From NCBI GenBank assembly GCA_947625475.1, contig CANQOL010000023.1:1-48714 (forward strand): 48,714 bases of DNA, in the 5' to 3' direction. Of this stretch, positions 37,057 to 45,608 are shown piece after piece. The notes under the pieces were generated by a model. The model had not been told where the DNA came from. It did not search any database and saw only the letters and a program-made list of their open reading frames with translations. A program made the translations under genes and the position numbers. This DNA is from an uncultured Acetatifactor sp. GTDB lineage: Bacteria; Bacillota; Clostridia; Lachnospirales; Lachnospiraceae. How positions within the stretch are numbered: the stretch's first letter is position 1; every line of letters starts with the position of its first letter.

Positions 37057-38277
37057 TTATCCAAGCAATTCCTTATTTTTCTGGATATATTCTTTCCAGA
37101 CCGCTTCTCGGTCTTTCTGGTGTGTGTTCTCATATTTTTCGGTATATTCATCATGCAGCCTTTTTAATTCGTCCATCAGCGGCGTATCGCTGGGAACTTT
37201 TCCCCGGCGGATGCGCCCATAGAGTTTGTTATAGGCTTTGGTAAATTCCTGATGGATGGGATGCTGGAACAGCTTTTCCTTGTAGGTCTTTCTCACGCCG
37301 ACTTCGCTGCAGGTAGCGGCAGTATTTTTGTATATGCGGCTGCAGTACATCTGATCGGATGAGTGCTTTGTGTGGAAGTAGCCATTACATAACCGGCATT
37401 TCCGGATCACCATTCCCTCCAACATCATAACGGATAATCCGATATGAAGAAATTGGGCAAATGATGTGATAGGGTATTCCTGCATATCGCTTTGCGCTGC
37501 CTTTTTGGCAAAGAAATCAAAGTAGGAATGCCATGTGGGAGACTTTGTACCAAACATATTCATACAATCTTTTACTCCCACCGGATAGTCAAAGGAATCG
37601 GTATAAAAATCAGGCTGCCCTTGTATCTTGCAATACGAATGATATAGAGCTGCCGAGGCGGTGCCTGAAATGGAGGCGCTTTCCGTATACGGCTCAATGA
37701 ACACAGACTGGGTGTATTTTCTCGCCTGTGTATAGGAAGCCTTTAAGGTTTGCAGTTCTGACAGAAGAAAATGAGCTTCCGTCGAAAACTCGGCTTCTAT
37801 TTCTTTATAGGAACAAGTTTTTTCACTATATAAATACAGTAAATGCAGCATTGTATAGTAATGCGGATAAAGATAGGCAAGGACAGGGCAGGGATCGAAA
37901 CAGTCTTTTAAGATGTCCAGGACCGAACTGGCAAGATCACTGAAATGACTGCCTTGAAAGGACTTTAGAAAATGTGTTATGTCACTGGCGGAATCCGCAT
38001 CTGTTTTATCTGCCTGTATGCCAAACAAATGGATGGATGACAGCAGCAGATCAAAGGTCTTATCAAGAGTTTCTTTCGATTCCGTATCATAATCGAGAAT
38101 TTCCATCCAGTTAGACAGAATCGGGCGGTCTGCGCTCAAGCTCTCCTGTCCCGCTTGTTTATCCGTAGTGTAGTAAGGCAGTATGAGTGATTCGGAGTAG
38201 TTTGATTTTTGCAGGATGTATGTAAGCGGAAAAAAGGATAAATCCTGCTTTATGGTGTTGATCGAATATAAATTCAT
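37057..38277 (-). CDS. DUF6076-like protein with Cys4 zinc-finger-like cluster
   Basis: A 406-residue protein without signal peptide or membrane span. The N-terminal three quarters are helical and unremarkable. Near the end lies a Cys cluster C294-x2-C297-x14-C312-x10-C323 (CRLCNGYF, MYCSRIY, TCSEVG), likely a zinc finger, then a basic KLYGRIRRGKVPSD and a charged helical tail. This layout matches DUF6076, common next to integrases in Lachnospiraceae elements. AAAGGGAGG lies 6 bases before ATG. It is transcribed away from xis/int. Regulation or DNA binding is inferred; function unknown. Confidence 0.75.
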   Translation of the reverse strand: MNLYSINTIKQDLSFFPLTYILQKSNYSESLILPYYTTDKQAGQESLSADRPILSNWMEILDYDTESKETLDKTFDLLLSSIHLFGIQADKTDADSASDITHFLKSFQGSHFSDLASSVLDILKDCFDPCPVLAYLYPHYYTMLHLLYLYSEKTCSYKEIEAEFSTEAHFLLSELQTLKASYTQARKYTQSVFIEPYTESASISGTASAALYHSYCKIQGQPDFYTDSFDYPVGVKDCMNMFGTKSPTWHSYFDFFAKKAAQSDMQEYPITSFAQFLHIGLSVMMLEGMVIRKCRLCNGYFHTKHSSDQMYCSRIYKNTAATCSEVGVRKTYKEKLFQHPIHQEFTKAYNKLYGRIRRGKVPSDTPLMDELKRLHDEYTEKYENTHQKDREAVWKEYIQKNKELLG

Positions 38278-38402
38278 AGGAAACCTCCCTTTCGGAGCAG
38301 TCAGGCGGCTGCTCTGTTTTTATATTTGCTGGTAAAGAAACCATGTCAAATATGTCAAGTAATATTTTAACATAAAGATATAATAATTTCAACAAAAATA
38401 AC

Positions 38403-38431
38403 TTGACAATATGTAATGCAAGCGGTATGAT
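38403..38431 (+). promoter_or_regulatory. Promoter of xis-int, facing minus-strand promoter candidates
   Basis: TTGACA (38403-38408) and TATGAT (38426-38431), 17 bases apart. On the minus strand two TTGACA sites occur close together (about 38344-38364) in front of the DUF6076-like gene, with only weak -10 candidates. The 225-base gap 38278-38501 thus drives both directions. Confidence 0.75.
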
Positions 38432-38501
38432 GAAACCATAGACAAGATATAAATAGCAAACAAATATATCTTGAAACAGTATCAAGAGAGGAGGTGAGAG
38501 T

Positions 38502-38699
38502 ATGAAAGGGCAATACATGATGAATGCAGAAGACATCTGCAATGAGCTTGGCATTTCCAGAGGTTATGCTTACAAGATCATCCGGGAACTGAATCAGGAA
38601 TTGAAAGAGTCTGGATTTATTGTGATCGCTGGAAAAGTTCCCAGAGCCTATTGGGAGAAAAAGTTTTACGGCAGTCTGTCTCAGACGGAAACGGCATAG
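38502..38699 (+). CDS. Excisionase-like helix-turn-helix protein
   Basis: A 65-residue protein with MNAEDICNELGISRGYAYKIIRELNQEL, an N-terminal helix-turn-helix, then a wing-like IVIAGKVPRAYWEKKFYG. The layout fits small Xis-type proteins that bend DNA and steer integrase towards excision. GAGGAGGTG lies 6 bases upstream. The integrase starts 15 bases after it, so they share a transcript. Confidence 0.8.
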   Translation: MKGQYMMNAEDICNELGISRGYAYKIIRELNQELKESGFIVIAGKVPRAYWEKKFYGSLSQTETA

Positions 38700-38714
38700 G
38701 AAGGAGGGAGCATA

Positions 38715-39824
38715 ATGCCGGTCTATAAAGATGCAGAGCGTGGAAGCTGGTACTGCCAGTTCTATTATGAGGACTGGATGGGAAAAAGAAAGAAAAAGTA
38801 CAAAAGAGGTTTTCGGACAAAAAAAGAAGCGCAGGACTATGAAAATGAGTACAAGCGCATAGCCAGTGCGGATATGGATATGACACTGGCAAACTTTGTA
38901 GAGATTTATTTCCATGATAAAAGCGGAGAATTGAAAGCGCGCTCCAAAAGGAATAAGCGGTATATGATACAGTCACATATACTTCCTTATCTGGGAGAAA
39001 AGAAAATGAACGAGATCACACCGTCAGACATAATCGCGTGGCAGAATGAGATCCGGGATAAGAACTTTTCGGAAAGCTACCAGAGGATGCTGCAGAATCA
39101 AGTGACGGCACTCTTTACACACGCGCAGAAGATCTACAACTTGTTTAACAATCCTTGCAAGAAGGTCAAAAAGATAGGGCGTTCGGATGTAAGGCGGCTG
39201 GAGTTCTGGACGTATGAGGAATATCAGAAGTTTATTGCAACTTTTGAAAAGGGGAGCCGCTCTTATCTGATGTTTCAGCTTTTGTTTTGGACGGGGATGC
39301 GCGAGGGTGAAATGCTGGCGCTTTCTATGGAAGATATTGACCTGGATAACTGTCAGATCCACATTCGGAAGACATATTACCGGATGAACAAGGAAGATGT
39401 CATCACTGTGCCCAAAACGGATAATTCCGTAAGGACGATAGAAATTCCGGTGTTTTTGGTAAATGAGATCCGGGATTACTGGAAGCGGCTGTATCAGTAC
39501 CCGTCGAATGAAAGACTGTTCCCTGTTGTGGCGGAAGCCGTACAGCACATGATGAAGCGGCATATTGAAAAAGCCGGCGTCAAGAAGATTGATGTACATT
39601 CTCTGCGGCATAGTCATTGTGCCTATCTGATCAAGCAGGGAGTGCAGCCGCTCATCATCAAAGAGCGTCTGGGACATAAGGATATTAAGATTACACTCAA
39701 TACATACGGGCATTTATATCCGAGTGAACAGAAAAAGGTTGCTTCCTTGTTAGATCAGTTGGTTGCGGATGACAGTTGGAACAGAGAAAATGCCCCTGCT
39801 GGTAACAAGGGCATTTCCGAGTAA
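38715..39824 (+). CDS. Tyrosine recombinase/integrase of the element
   Basis: A 369-residue tyrosine recombinase. The N-terminal arm-type DNA-binding domain (about 1-48) shows WYCQFYYEDWMGKRKKKYKRGF; a SAM-like core-binding domain follows (about 58-155, PYLGEKKMNEITPSDI). The catalytic domain has R196 (GMREGEM), H295-x-x-R298, H321 (LGHKD) and the nucleophile Y331 (TYGHLYP). It inserts and, with the excisionase, removes the element. AGGAAGGAGGGAG precedes ATG. An AAATGCCC/GGGCATTT hairpin is coded at the gene's 3' end (39788-39816). Confidence 0.95.
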   Translation: MPVYKDAERGSWYCQFYYEDWMGKRKKKYKRGFRTKKEAQDYENEYKRIASADMDMTLANFVEIYFHDKSGELKARSKRNKRYMIQSHILPYLGEKKMNEITPSDIIAWQNEIRDKNFSESYQRMLQNQVTALFTHAQKIYNLFNNPCKKVKKIGRSDVRRLEFWTYEEYQKFIATFEKGSRSYLMFQLLFWTGMREGEMLALSMEDIDLDNCQIHIRKTYYRMNKEDVITVPKTDNSVRTIEIPVFLVNEIRDYWKRLYQYPSNERLFPVVAEAVQHMMKRHIEKAGVKKIDVHSLRHSHCAYLIKQGVQPLIIKERLGHKDIKITLNTYGHLYPSEQKKVASLLDQLVADDSWNRENAPAGNKGISE

Positions 39825-39832
39825 TGAAAGCT

Positions 39833-39877
39833 GAGCTTTACTATACTCTATCTCGCAAATACAGTATAGCAGAGCTC
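39833..39877. repeat. Imperfect 15-bp inverted repeat after int
   Basis: GAGCTTTACTATACT (39833-39847) pairs with AGTATAGCAGAGCTC (39863-39877) at 13 of 15 positions, with a 15-base loop. No T-run follows. The arms contain CTATACT/AGTATAG, so an origin or nick-site role, or protection of the int message end, is possible. Confidence 0.75.
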
Positions 39878-39965
39878 CGGTCTTTCGACAATGGTGCAGA
39901 TGAAATTTCCATAAGTTTTTATGGATTGTTTTTGACACCTAAAATCAAAGAAAGGAGCTGTTGTT

Positions 39966-40613
39966 TTGTCTATTTTCAGTGAAGTAAAAGAGCATTTGAC
40001 CGCAAGACAGGCGGCAGAGGGATATGGGTTACAGATAAAGAGAAATGGCATGGCATGCTGCCCATTTCACGATGATAAGCATCCGAGTATGAAGATTGAT
40101 AAAAATTACCACTGCTTCGCCTGCGGCGTGGGCGGTGATGCCATTGACTATGTTTCCCGGATGTTCGGTCTGACACAGTATGAGGCGGTGCGTAAGCTGA
40201 TCGAGGACTTTTCCCTGCCGGTTGATGTAAGAGGAAGCACCAGCCTGAGCGTACAGGAGAAGAAACGCATCCGCAACGAAAAGACGGAGCGTGAGAGGAT
40301 CCTGCACATTCAGAAACGTTTTGAAAAATGGTGCAGCCGGACGATTGATACATTGAAGGACTGTTTATCGGAAATTGAAAATGTCAGCGGTTTTCTGACC
40401 GGGAAACCGCCGGATCTTATCTTTTCAGAGGATTATGCACAGATGCTCCATGCAGAACCGCTCATCCACTACTGGCTGGATATTCTGTGCATGGGAAAGG
40501 TTTTAGAAAAGAGAGAGTTGTTTTTAAAGGACAGAAAGAAGGTGGAGGAAGTTGCAGGAAACATCTGTGCAGGCAGACAGCGAATCATGGAATGCAGTCG
40601 GGGAAGCGCTTGA
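39966..40613 (+). CDS. CHC2 zinc-finger primase-like protein
   Basis: A 215-residue protein with an N-terminal DnaG-type zinc domain: CCPFHDDKHPSM and YHCFACGVGGDAIDYV (about residues 32-62). The C-terminal half is helical and charged and contains no TOPRIM catalytic motifs, so it may bind primer DNA rather than synthesise it. TTG 39966 is the start, 8 bases after AAAGGAG; the next codons (SIFSEVKEHL) fit the family. It overlaps the next gene by about 60 bases, so the two are translated together and probably work in replication of the excised form. Confidence 0.85.
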   Translation: MSIFSEVKEHLTARQAAEGYGLQIKRNGMACCPFHDDKHPSMKIDKNYHCFACGVGGDAIDYVSRMFGLTQYEAVRKLIEDFSLPVDVRGSTSLSVQEKKRIRNEKTERERILHIQKRFEKWCSRTIDTLKDCLSEIENVSGFLTGKPPDLIFSEDYAQMLHAEPLIHYWLDILCMGKVLEKRELFLKDRKKVEEVAGNICAGRQRIMECSRGSA

Positions 40614-41907
40614 CGAGGAAATGAGTACGGCGGAGGACATACTGGAATCGCTGGCAAGAACGCAGAAAGGGAATGTGAAATCCTCCATCGAAAACTGTGT
40701 GACGGTTTTATGCAGGGATCCGGTGCTGAAAGGCGCCATATGCAAAAACGAGCTGACCGATAAGATTGATATTGTAAAGCCGCTGCTCTGGAAGCGGAAC
40801 GGAAGCGGTGTCACCGATGTGGATATGTACCAGATCCAGCGTTATATAGAAACGCATTATGGCATTTCCAGTGATAAGGCGGTTAATAAAGCGGTCAGCA
40901 TCGTTGCAAGCGAAAAGAGCTACCACCCCATAAGGGAGTTCCTCGAAGATCTGCATTGGGACGGGAAAAGCAGGATTGCAGGACTTATGCCCCGTTTCCT
41001 CGGCGCAGACGACAATGAATATACCAGGGAAGTTATGAGGCTTTTGATGATGGCGGCTGTCCGCCGGATCTATGAGCCGGGATGCAAATTTGAGATCATG
41101 GTCTGCCTCGTGGGAGGGCAGGGCGCAGGCAAGTCCACGTTCTTCCGCTTCCTTGCTGTCAATGATGAGTGGTTTACGGACGACCTAAAGCGCATGGATG
41201 ATGAAAACGTATACAGCAAGATGCAGGGGCACTGGATCATAGAGATGTCGGAGATGCTTGCGACGGTCAATGCAAAGAGCATTGAGGATATCAAATCTTT
41301 CCTGAGCAGGCAGAAAGAGACATACCGTATTCCGTATCAGACGTATGCGGAGGACAGACCGAGACAGTGCATCTTTGTGGGCACATCGAACAATCTCGAC
41401 TTCCTGCCTCTGGACAGGACGGGCAACCGACGGTTTGCGCCTGTCCTGGTACACCCGGAGCGGGTGGAAAAACATATCCTGGCGGATGAAAAGGAATCGA
41501 GAGAGCATATTGTGCAGGCATGGGCGGAGGCAATGGTCATTTACAGGAACTGCCCGCATGAGCTGAAGCTGTCAAAGGAAATGGAAGAATATTTAAAGGA
41601 GCTGCAGAAACAGTTCATGCCGGAGGATACAAAAGTGGGCGTTATTCAGGCGTGGCTGGATGAATGTACGGAAGAATATGTATGCAGTGAGATGATTTAC
41701 AGGGAAGCCCTGCGGCATGACTATGAGGAGCCAAAGCAGTGGGAGATCCGGGAGATCAACAGTATTATGAATACCTGCATTGGCGGCTGGGAGAAAGTCA
41801 GTTCCCACAGATTCAATAAGTATGGACTGCAGCGCGGCTGGAAACGGAAAACGGACGGGCAGGGATTTACGCCGCTGCCGGACGGTGCGCAGACGCCTTT
41901 TGCGTAA
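40552..41907 (+). CDS. VirE-like (virulence-associated E) AAA+ helicase
   Basis: A 451-residue protein. An N-terminal helical part (about 1-115) is followed by an AAA+/SF3-like core with Walker A GGQGAGKST (188-196, K194), an acidic Walker-B-like IIEMSEM and IFVGTSNNLDFLPLD near the sensor. The VirE/DUF927-like family is common beside CHC2 primases on integrative elements and acts as a replicative helicase. The first possible start is TTG 40552 (AAGGTGG 6 bases upstream); ATG 40621 after GAGGAA is an alternative, giving 428 residues. No primase polymerase (PrimPol) domain was seen. Confidence 0.8.
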   Translation: MQETSVQADSESWNAVGEALDEEMSTAEDILESLARTQKGNVKSSIENCVTVLCRDPVLKGAICKNELTDKIDIVKPLLWKRNGSGVTDVDMYQIQRYIETHYGISSDKAVNKAVSIVASEKSYHPIREFLEDLHWDGKSRIAGLMPRFLGADDNEYTREVMRLLMMAAVRRIYEPGCKFEIMVCLVGGQGAGKSTFFRFLAVNDEWFTDDLKRMDDENVYSKMQGHWIIEMSEMLATVNAKSIEDIKSFLSRQKETYRIPYQTYAEDRPRQCIFVGTSNNLDFLPLDRTGNRRFAPVLVHPERVEKHILADEKESREHIVQAWAEAMVIYRNCPHELKLSKEMEEYLKELQKQFMPEDTKVGVIQAWLDECTEEYVCSEMIYREALRHDYEEPKQWEIREINSIMNTCIGGWEKVSSHRFNKYGLQRGWKRKTDGQGFTPLPDGAQTPFA

Positions 41908-41940
41908 GCCGCCGCATTATCTGAAACTCTTTTTCTCTCG

Positions 41941-42033
41941 GTTTACAGGGCGGGTTTACATTTTTGTAAACGGTGCGTTTACAAAGGAATACCGAAAAAT
42001 CAAGGCTTTCAGCCATTTGTAAACGATGTAAAC
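41941..42033. repeat. Six GTTTACA/TGTAAAC iterons upstream of parM
   Basis: GTTTACA occurs at 41941, 41954 and 41977; TGTAAAC at 41965, 42018 and 42027 (all exact). 41954-41971 is a perfect palindrome with a TTTT loop. The cluster fills the 181-base gap between the VirE-like gene and parM. It is a candidate centromere (parC), operator or replication origin. Confidence 0.85.
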
Positions 42034-42088
42034 AGAAAAAAACGGAAAACTTTAAATTTGATTAACAGACACAGGGAGGGCATTTGTT

Positions 42089-43012
42089 ATGCAGAAACAG
42101 CAGCATTCAAAAATCATTATCGGACTGGATCATGGCTATGGGAACATCAAAACGGCGCACAGGGTATTTAAAACGGGCGTGGAATGCTTCGAGGAGGAGC
42201 CGATCGTCAGCATGAATTACGTGAAATACAAAGGTAAGTATTACGTGATCGGAGAAAACCATCTGATCTATCAGGGCAACAAGACGGATTCACAGGACTT
42301 TTTTATCCTGACACTGGCAGGTCTGGCGGAGGAGCTGAAGTTCCGGGGGCTGCATGAGGCAAAGGTGGTTCTGGCTGCCGGACTTCCTCTTGCGTGGGCG
42401 AAAAGCCAGTCAGCGGATTTTAGGAAATATCTGATGCAGGAGCAGGAACTGTCTTTTTCATTCCGCAGGGAGGATTACAGGGTGCATCTGTGCGGCGTGG
42501 AAGTGTTCCCACAGGGATTTGCGGCGGTGTGCAGCGCCGGAACTATGAAAGGCTTCAACATGATTGCGGATATCGGGAACGGCACGATGAATGTGATGCA
42601 GATCATTGACGGTAAGCCGATAGAAAAGAGCCTTGTGACGGACAAATTCGGCGTATCCATCTGCATGAAGGAGATCCGGAAAGAGCTGTCCAAGGCATCC
42701 GGCGAGGAGATCCCTGAGATGCTGGTCGAGCCGCTCCTGCGGGACGGGGTGCAGGGAAGGACGGATGGGATGGCGGCAACAGTACAGAGGATTGCTGCAC
42801 AGTATACAGATAACATCTTAAAGCGGCTGGCGGATTATGGCTATAAAGAAAATCTGGTGCATCTCTATGTGGCTGGCGGAGGCGGATGCCTGCTCAGGAA
42901 TTACAGTGATATTGCGTCAAAGGGGAATGTGACTTTCATTGAGGACATCTGCGCCAATGCCAAAGGGTATGAATATCTTGCGGTGCAGAAGCAGCGCAGG
43001 CAGGCGGTATAG
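42089..43012 (+). CDS. parM: ParM/StbA-type actin-like protein
   Basis: A 307-residue actin-fold ATPase. Phosphate 1 loop GLDHGYGN (Asp14), phosphate 2 loop DIGNGTMN (Asp161) and adenosine site YVAGGGGCLL near residue 270 are visible. ParM filaments push sister plasmids apart by binding ParR on parC. AGGGAGGG lies 8 bases before ATG. It directly follows the iteron cluster and precedes the ParR-like gene. Finding it on an integrated element suggests a period of autonomous replication after excision. Confidence 0.85.
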   Translation: MQKQQHSKIIIGLDHGYGNIKTAHRVFKTGVECFEEEPIVSMNYVKYKGKYYVIGENHLIYQGNKTDSQDFFILTLAGLAEELKFRGLHEAKVVLAAGLPLAWAKSQSADFRKYLMQEQELSFSFRREDYRVHLCGVEVFPQGFAAVCSAGTMKGFNMIADIGNGTMNVMQIIDGKPIEKSLVTDKFGVSICMKEIRKELSKASGEEIPEMLVEPLLRDGVQGRTDGMAATVQRIAAQYTDNILKRLADYGYKENLVHLYVAGGGGCLLRNYSDIASKGNVTFIEDICANAKGYEYLAVQKQRRQAV

Positions 43013-43027
43013 GAATGGGGTATTGGA

Positions 43028-43471
43028 ATGAGAAAGACCTATAAGTGCAGCAATATAAAGTTCTGCATGGAAGATGAAAACCAGCGCAGGACATGGGAGT
43101 ATCTCCGGGGACTAAGCCGGAAAGACGGTTCTTATGGGAAAGTGCTTTCGGATGTATTTGCGGGGTATCTTGACGGATACGGAGCAGGGCAGGGAGCCGG
43201 GGAGAAAAATCCATTGGAGGCAGGAGAGGCAGCTGCGGGCATGGCGGAAGGGAAGATGGAGCAGTTTTTAGCGGAAATGCTCTCAGAGATGTTTCTGGAA
43301 ATGCGGGAAGCGCTGGCGGCAGAGATCAGGCAGAGCCTTGCGGAATATGCCGGCGCTTCCAGTCCGGGCGGAAGAACGGTTTTCCCACAGCCGGATGAAG
43401 CGCGGGAACAGACGCAGGAGCCGGAGCTGTCGGAAGATATGATGGCTTTTGCGTTTGGAATGGGCGGATAG
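43028..43471 (+). CDS. ParR-like DNA-binding adaptor
   Basis: A 147-residue protein. N-terminal NIKFCMEDENQRRTWEYL and RKDGSYGKVLSDVF resemble the ribbon-helix-helix domain of ParR-type proteins. The middle is Gly/Ala-rich, a helix with AEMLSEMFLEMREALAAEIR follows, and the end is acidic (LSEDMMAFAFGMGG), the likely ParM-binding tail. It starts 16 bases after parM. The identification rests on position and weak motif resemblance; a relaxase accessory protein is the main alternative. Confidence 0.65.
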   Translation: MRKTYKCSNIKFCMEDENQRRTWEYLRGLSRKDGSYGKVLSDVFAGYLDGYGAGQGAGEKNPLEAGEAAAGMAEGKMEQFLAEMLSEMFLEMREALAAEIRQSLAEYAGASSPGGRTVFPQPDEAREQTQEPELSEDMMAFAFGMGG

Positions 43472-43507
43472 ACGCCTGCAGAAACGGGAACCAAACATCA
43501 GATGCTT

Positions 43508-43738
43508 GGTACCGGATTTTTGTGCAGCGTCTATGATACGGTACCGAATGTTTTTTGTACGGTACCGACGCCCACAGCGGATGACGGCGGTATTATGCCG
43601 GAAGGAGCGGTCTACCAGATGTTTTTTTTCGGCAAACCATGCCGCAGTTTTTCTGCGGCATCAGCCCCGCAGGGCGCCTTGCTTCTGATACGCAGTGTCA
43701 GAAGTAATAAGGCGTTACTTCTGGAAGAAGTAACAAGA
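43508..43738 (+). other. Repeat- and hairpin-rich region, candidate oriT and/or second parC
   Basis: GGTACCG occurs three times (43508, 43540, 43561), twice as TACGGTACCGA spaced 21 bases, two helical turns. ATGCCGCAG/CTGCGGCAT (43639-43661) is a perfect 9-bp stem with a TTTTT loop. CTTCTGA/TCAGAAG (43682-43704) and AGAAGTAA/TTACTTCT (43700-43722) form two overlapping inverted repeats, then AGAAGTAAC again. The region ends just before the MobV gene, where the cognate oriT is usually found. Confidence 0.65.
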
Positions 43739-43786
43739 CTATAAAGAGCAGTATATCAGAAAAAAGAAGAGGAAGGAGGCGGGGAA

Positions 43787-45067
43787 ATGGCAGCAAAGAC
43801 AATCTCTTTTCCCAAAGGGCGGGGAAGCCTGGCTCATAACAACCGAGAATTTACAGCCGCAAATGTCTGTCCGGAAAGGACAGGCTGGAACCGGACCTAT
43901 ATCAGGGAATCACTGCCGGATGCCTATGAGAAATGCTTCGGGGAGGCGCTCAGGAATTACAATGCGGCGCAGAAGCGGAAGGACAGGAAGAAAGACAATT
44001 ACCTGAAAGAGATAGAAAATTCCGGGAACGGGGAAAAGGTCTTTTATGAAAATGTGGTGCAGATCGGAAAAAAGACGGATACGGCGGTGGTGGATGAAAA
44101 CGGGAACTTGACCAAAGAGGCAGAAGCTGCCATTGAGGTCTTGGAGCAGTATGCCCTTACCTTTCAGGAACGCAATCCTAACTTATATCTATTTAACTGC
44201 GTTCTGCATCTGGATGAGGCAACGCCCCATCTACATATAGATTACATTCCGGTGGCGCATGGATATCAAAAAGGAATGGAGACACGCAACAGCCTGACGA
44301 AAGCATTCCAACAGATGGGATTTGCTAAAGCGGTCAGCAGGAAACAGAATGAGACGGTGGCATGGCAGGAGAGGGAAAGGGCGTATCTGGCGGATCTCTG
44401 CTCCGAACATGGCATAGAGATCGAAACGCTGGGAATTAAGCGGGAGAATCTGAGCCTACCGGAGTATAAGGCTGCCATGCGGAAAGTGGAGGCACTGGAA
44501 GAACAGGCGGAGCAGATCGGGAGCCGCAATCAGGAACTGGAAACACAGACGGAAAATCTTTTTCAGGAGATCCGGAAGCTGGAGAAACAAGAGCGGGACA
44601 GCCGGGATATTTTGAAACAGCATACGCTCAGGGCATCAGAACTGAAGCTGATGGAGCGGGAGGCGGCTACGGAGACTAAAGCAGTAAAAAGCACTGCGGT
44701 TCCGGTCAGCAGCCTGTTCGGCGGCGAAGAATATGTAAAGGTGAAAAAGACAGACTGGAATAAAATCGTAACTGTTTTCCACAAGGCAGTACAGCAGAAT
44801 CATCTGGTGGAAAAGTACGAAAAGAAGACAGCCGGACTGGAAAAACGGATCAATGCCCTGAACGGGCAGTTGGAGAAGCTGAAGCAGTTTGTGGAATCCA
44901 GAGGATTGGGAGAAGCATTTGCAGAATATCTGAAATCCCTTGCGCCAAAGACTATAAAGCAGAGGCTGAAAGAGGCAAAGGCGGAGGCGGCGGAGCAGAA
45001 CCGGCAGAGGACGGACAATATCCGCAGGATACCGGAAAAAGAGAAATACCAAGGGCAGGAACTGTAA
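43787..45067 (+). CDS. MobV-family relaxase (TnpZ/Pre-Mob type)
   Basis: A 426-residue relaxase. The N-terminal catalytic domain includes HNNREFTAANVCPERTGWNRTY and the metal motif H141-L-D-E-A-T-P-H148-L-H150, typical of MobV. The C-terminal part (about 225-420) is a long charged coiled coil (VEALEEQAEQIGSRNQELETQ). It nicks DNA at oriT and pilots the strand into a helper conjugation pore. AAGGAGGCGGGG precedes ATG. With TnpV just behind, the pair resembles TnpZ-TnpV of Tn4451-type elements. Confidence 0.92.
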   Translation: MAAKTISFPKGRGSLAHNNREFTAANVCPERTGWNRTYIRESLPDAYEKCFGEALRNYNAAQKRKDRKKDNYLKEIENSGNGEKVFYENVVQIGKKTDTAVVDENGNLTKEAEAAIEVLEQYALTFQERNPNLYLFNCVLHLDEATPHLHIDYIPVAHGYQKGMETRNSLTKAFQQMGFAKAVSRKQNETVAWQERERAYLADLCSEHGIEIETLGIKRENLSLPEYKAAMRKVEALEEQAEQIGSRNQELETQTENLFQEIRKLEKQERDSRDILKQHTLRASELKLMEREAATETKAVKSTAVPVSSLFGGEEYVKVKKTDWNKIVTVFHKAVQQNHLVEKYEKKTAGLEKRINALNGQLEKLKQFVESRGLGEAFAEYLKSLAPKTIKQRLKEAKAEAAEQNRQRTDNIRRIPEKEKYQGQEL

Positions 45068-45105
45068 GAATATCGTTAGAAAATGAAGAAAGAGAGGATA
45101 CGAAA

Positions 45106-45459
45106 ATGGAACTGACTTATGAAAAATGCGGGGATTATCTGATCCCGAACCTGATTCCCAGCTGGGAGCCGGAGGGAGAGCTGCGGAAGTTCGGACGGAT
45201 GAGGCGGCAGTACCTGAAGGAGCACCGCTCCGGAATCTATTCGGGACTGCTTTTGACAGGGAAGCTGAAAGAACATCTGCTGATGGTGCAGGAGCAGGCG
45301 GAGCAGCGGTTTGATGTGCTGGTGGAGCAGATGGCAGCGGCTGAGGGTGTGACGGAGCGGTTAAAGGCAGCGGATCAGATGCTTTGGGTGAGGAAGATGA
45401 ATGGAATACGGGCGAGGGCGGAGGAGGTTGTGAGGGAGGAGATTGTATATAATATATGA
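45106..45459 (+). CDS. tnpV: TnpV protein
   Basis: A 117-residue protein beginning MELTYEKCGDYLIPNLIP with YLKEHRSGIYSGLLLTGKL, then a helical part with DQMLWVRKMNGIRARAEEVV. This is the TnpV family first seen on Tn4451; its function is unknown, presumed linked to mobilisation. It starts 38 bases after the relaxase and ends before a strong terminator, closing the mobility operon. Confidence 0.9.
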   Translation: MELTYEKCGDYLIPNLIPSWEPEGELRKFGRMRRQYLKEHRSGIYSGLLLTGKLKEHLLMVQEQAEQRFDVLVEQMAAAEGVTERLKAADQMLWVRKMNGIRARAEEVVREEIVYNI

Positions 45460-45465
45460 AAGATG

Positions 45466-45490
45466 GGGCAGAGAAATCTGCCCTGTTTTT
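45466..45490 (+). terminator. Terminator after tnpV
   Basis: GGGCAGA/TCTGCCC (45466-45472, 45477-45483) with a GAAA loop and TGTTTTT after it. Confidence 0.93.
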
Positions 45491-45530
45491 GTAATATAGT
45501 AATTTATACAACTGAAAAGGATAAAATATC

Positions 45531-45559
45531 TCGAAAATCCAATCATTTTGTGTTATACT
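45531..45559 (+). promoter_or_regulatory. Promoter of the restriction-type cargo
   Basis: TATACT (45554-45559) with TGT in front (extended -10) and TCGAAA (45531-45536) 17 bases upstream. It gives the cargo its own transcription, apart from the mobility operon. Confidence 0.65.
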
Positions 45560-45608
45560 ACAAATTGGGTAAATGGACATATATAGAAAATAGAAAGGGG
45601 TATCCCCT

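Noticed and set aside
39788..39816. Terminator at the end of int
   Set aside because: The hairpin lies inside the coding sequence and is not followed by a T-run.
43502..43744. 80-residue frame upstream of the relaxase
   Set aside because: It overlaps the repeats and hairpins of the likely oriT, has no ribosome site and an unlikely composition; probably non-coding.
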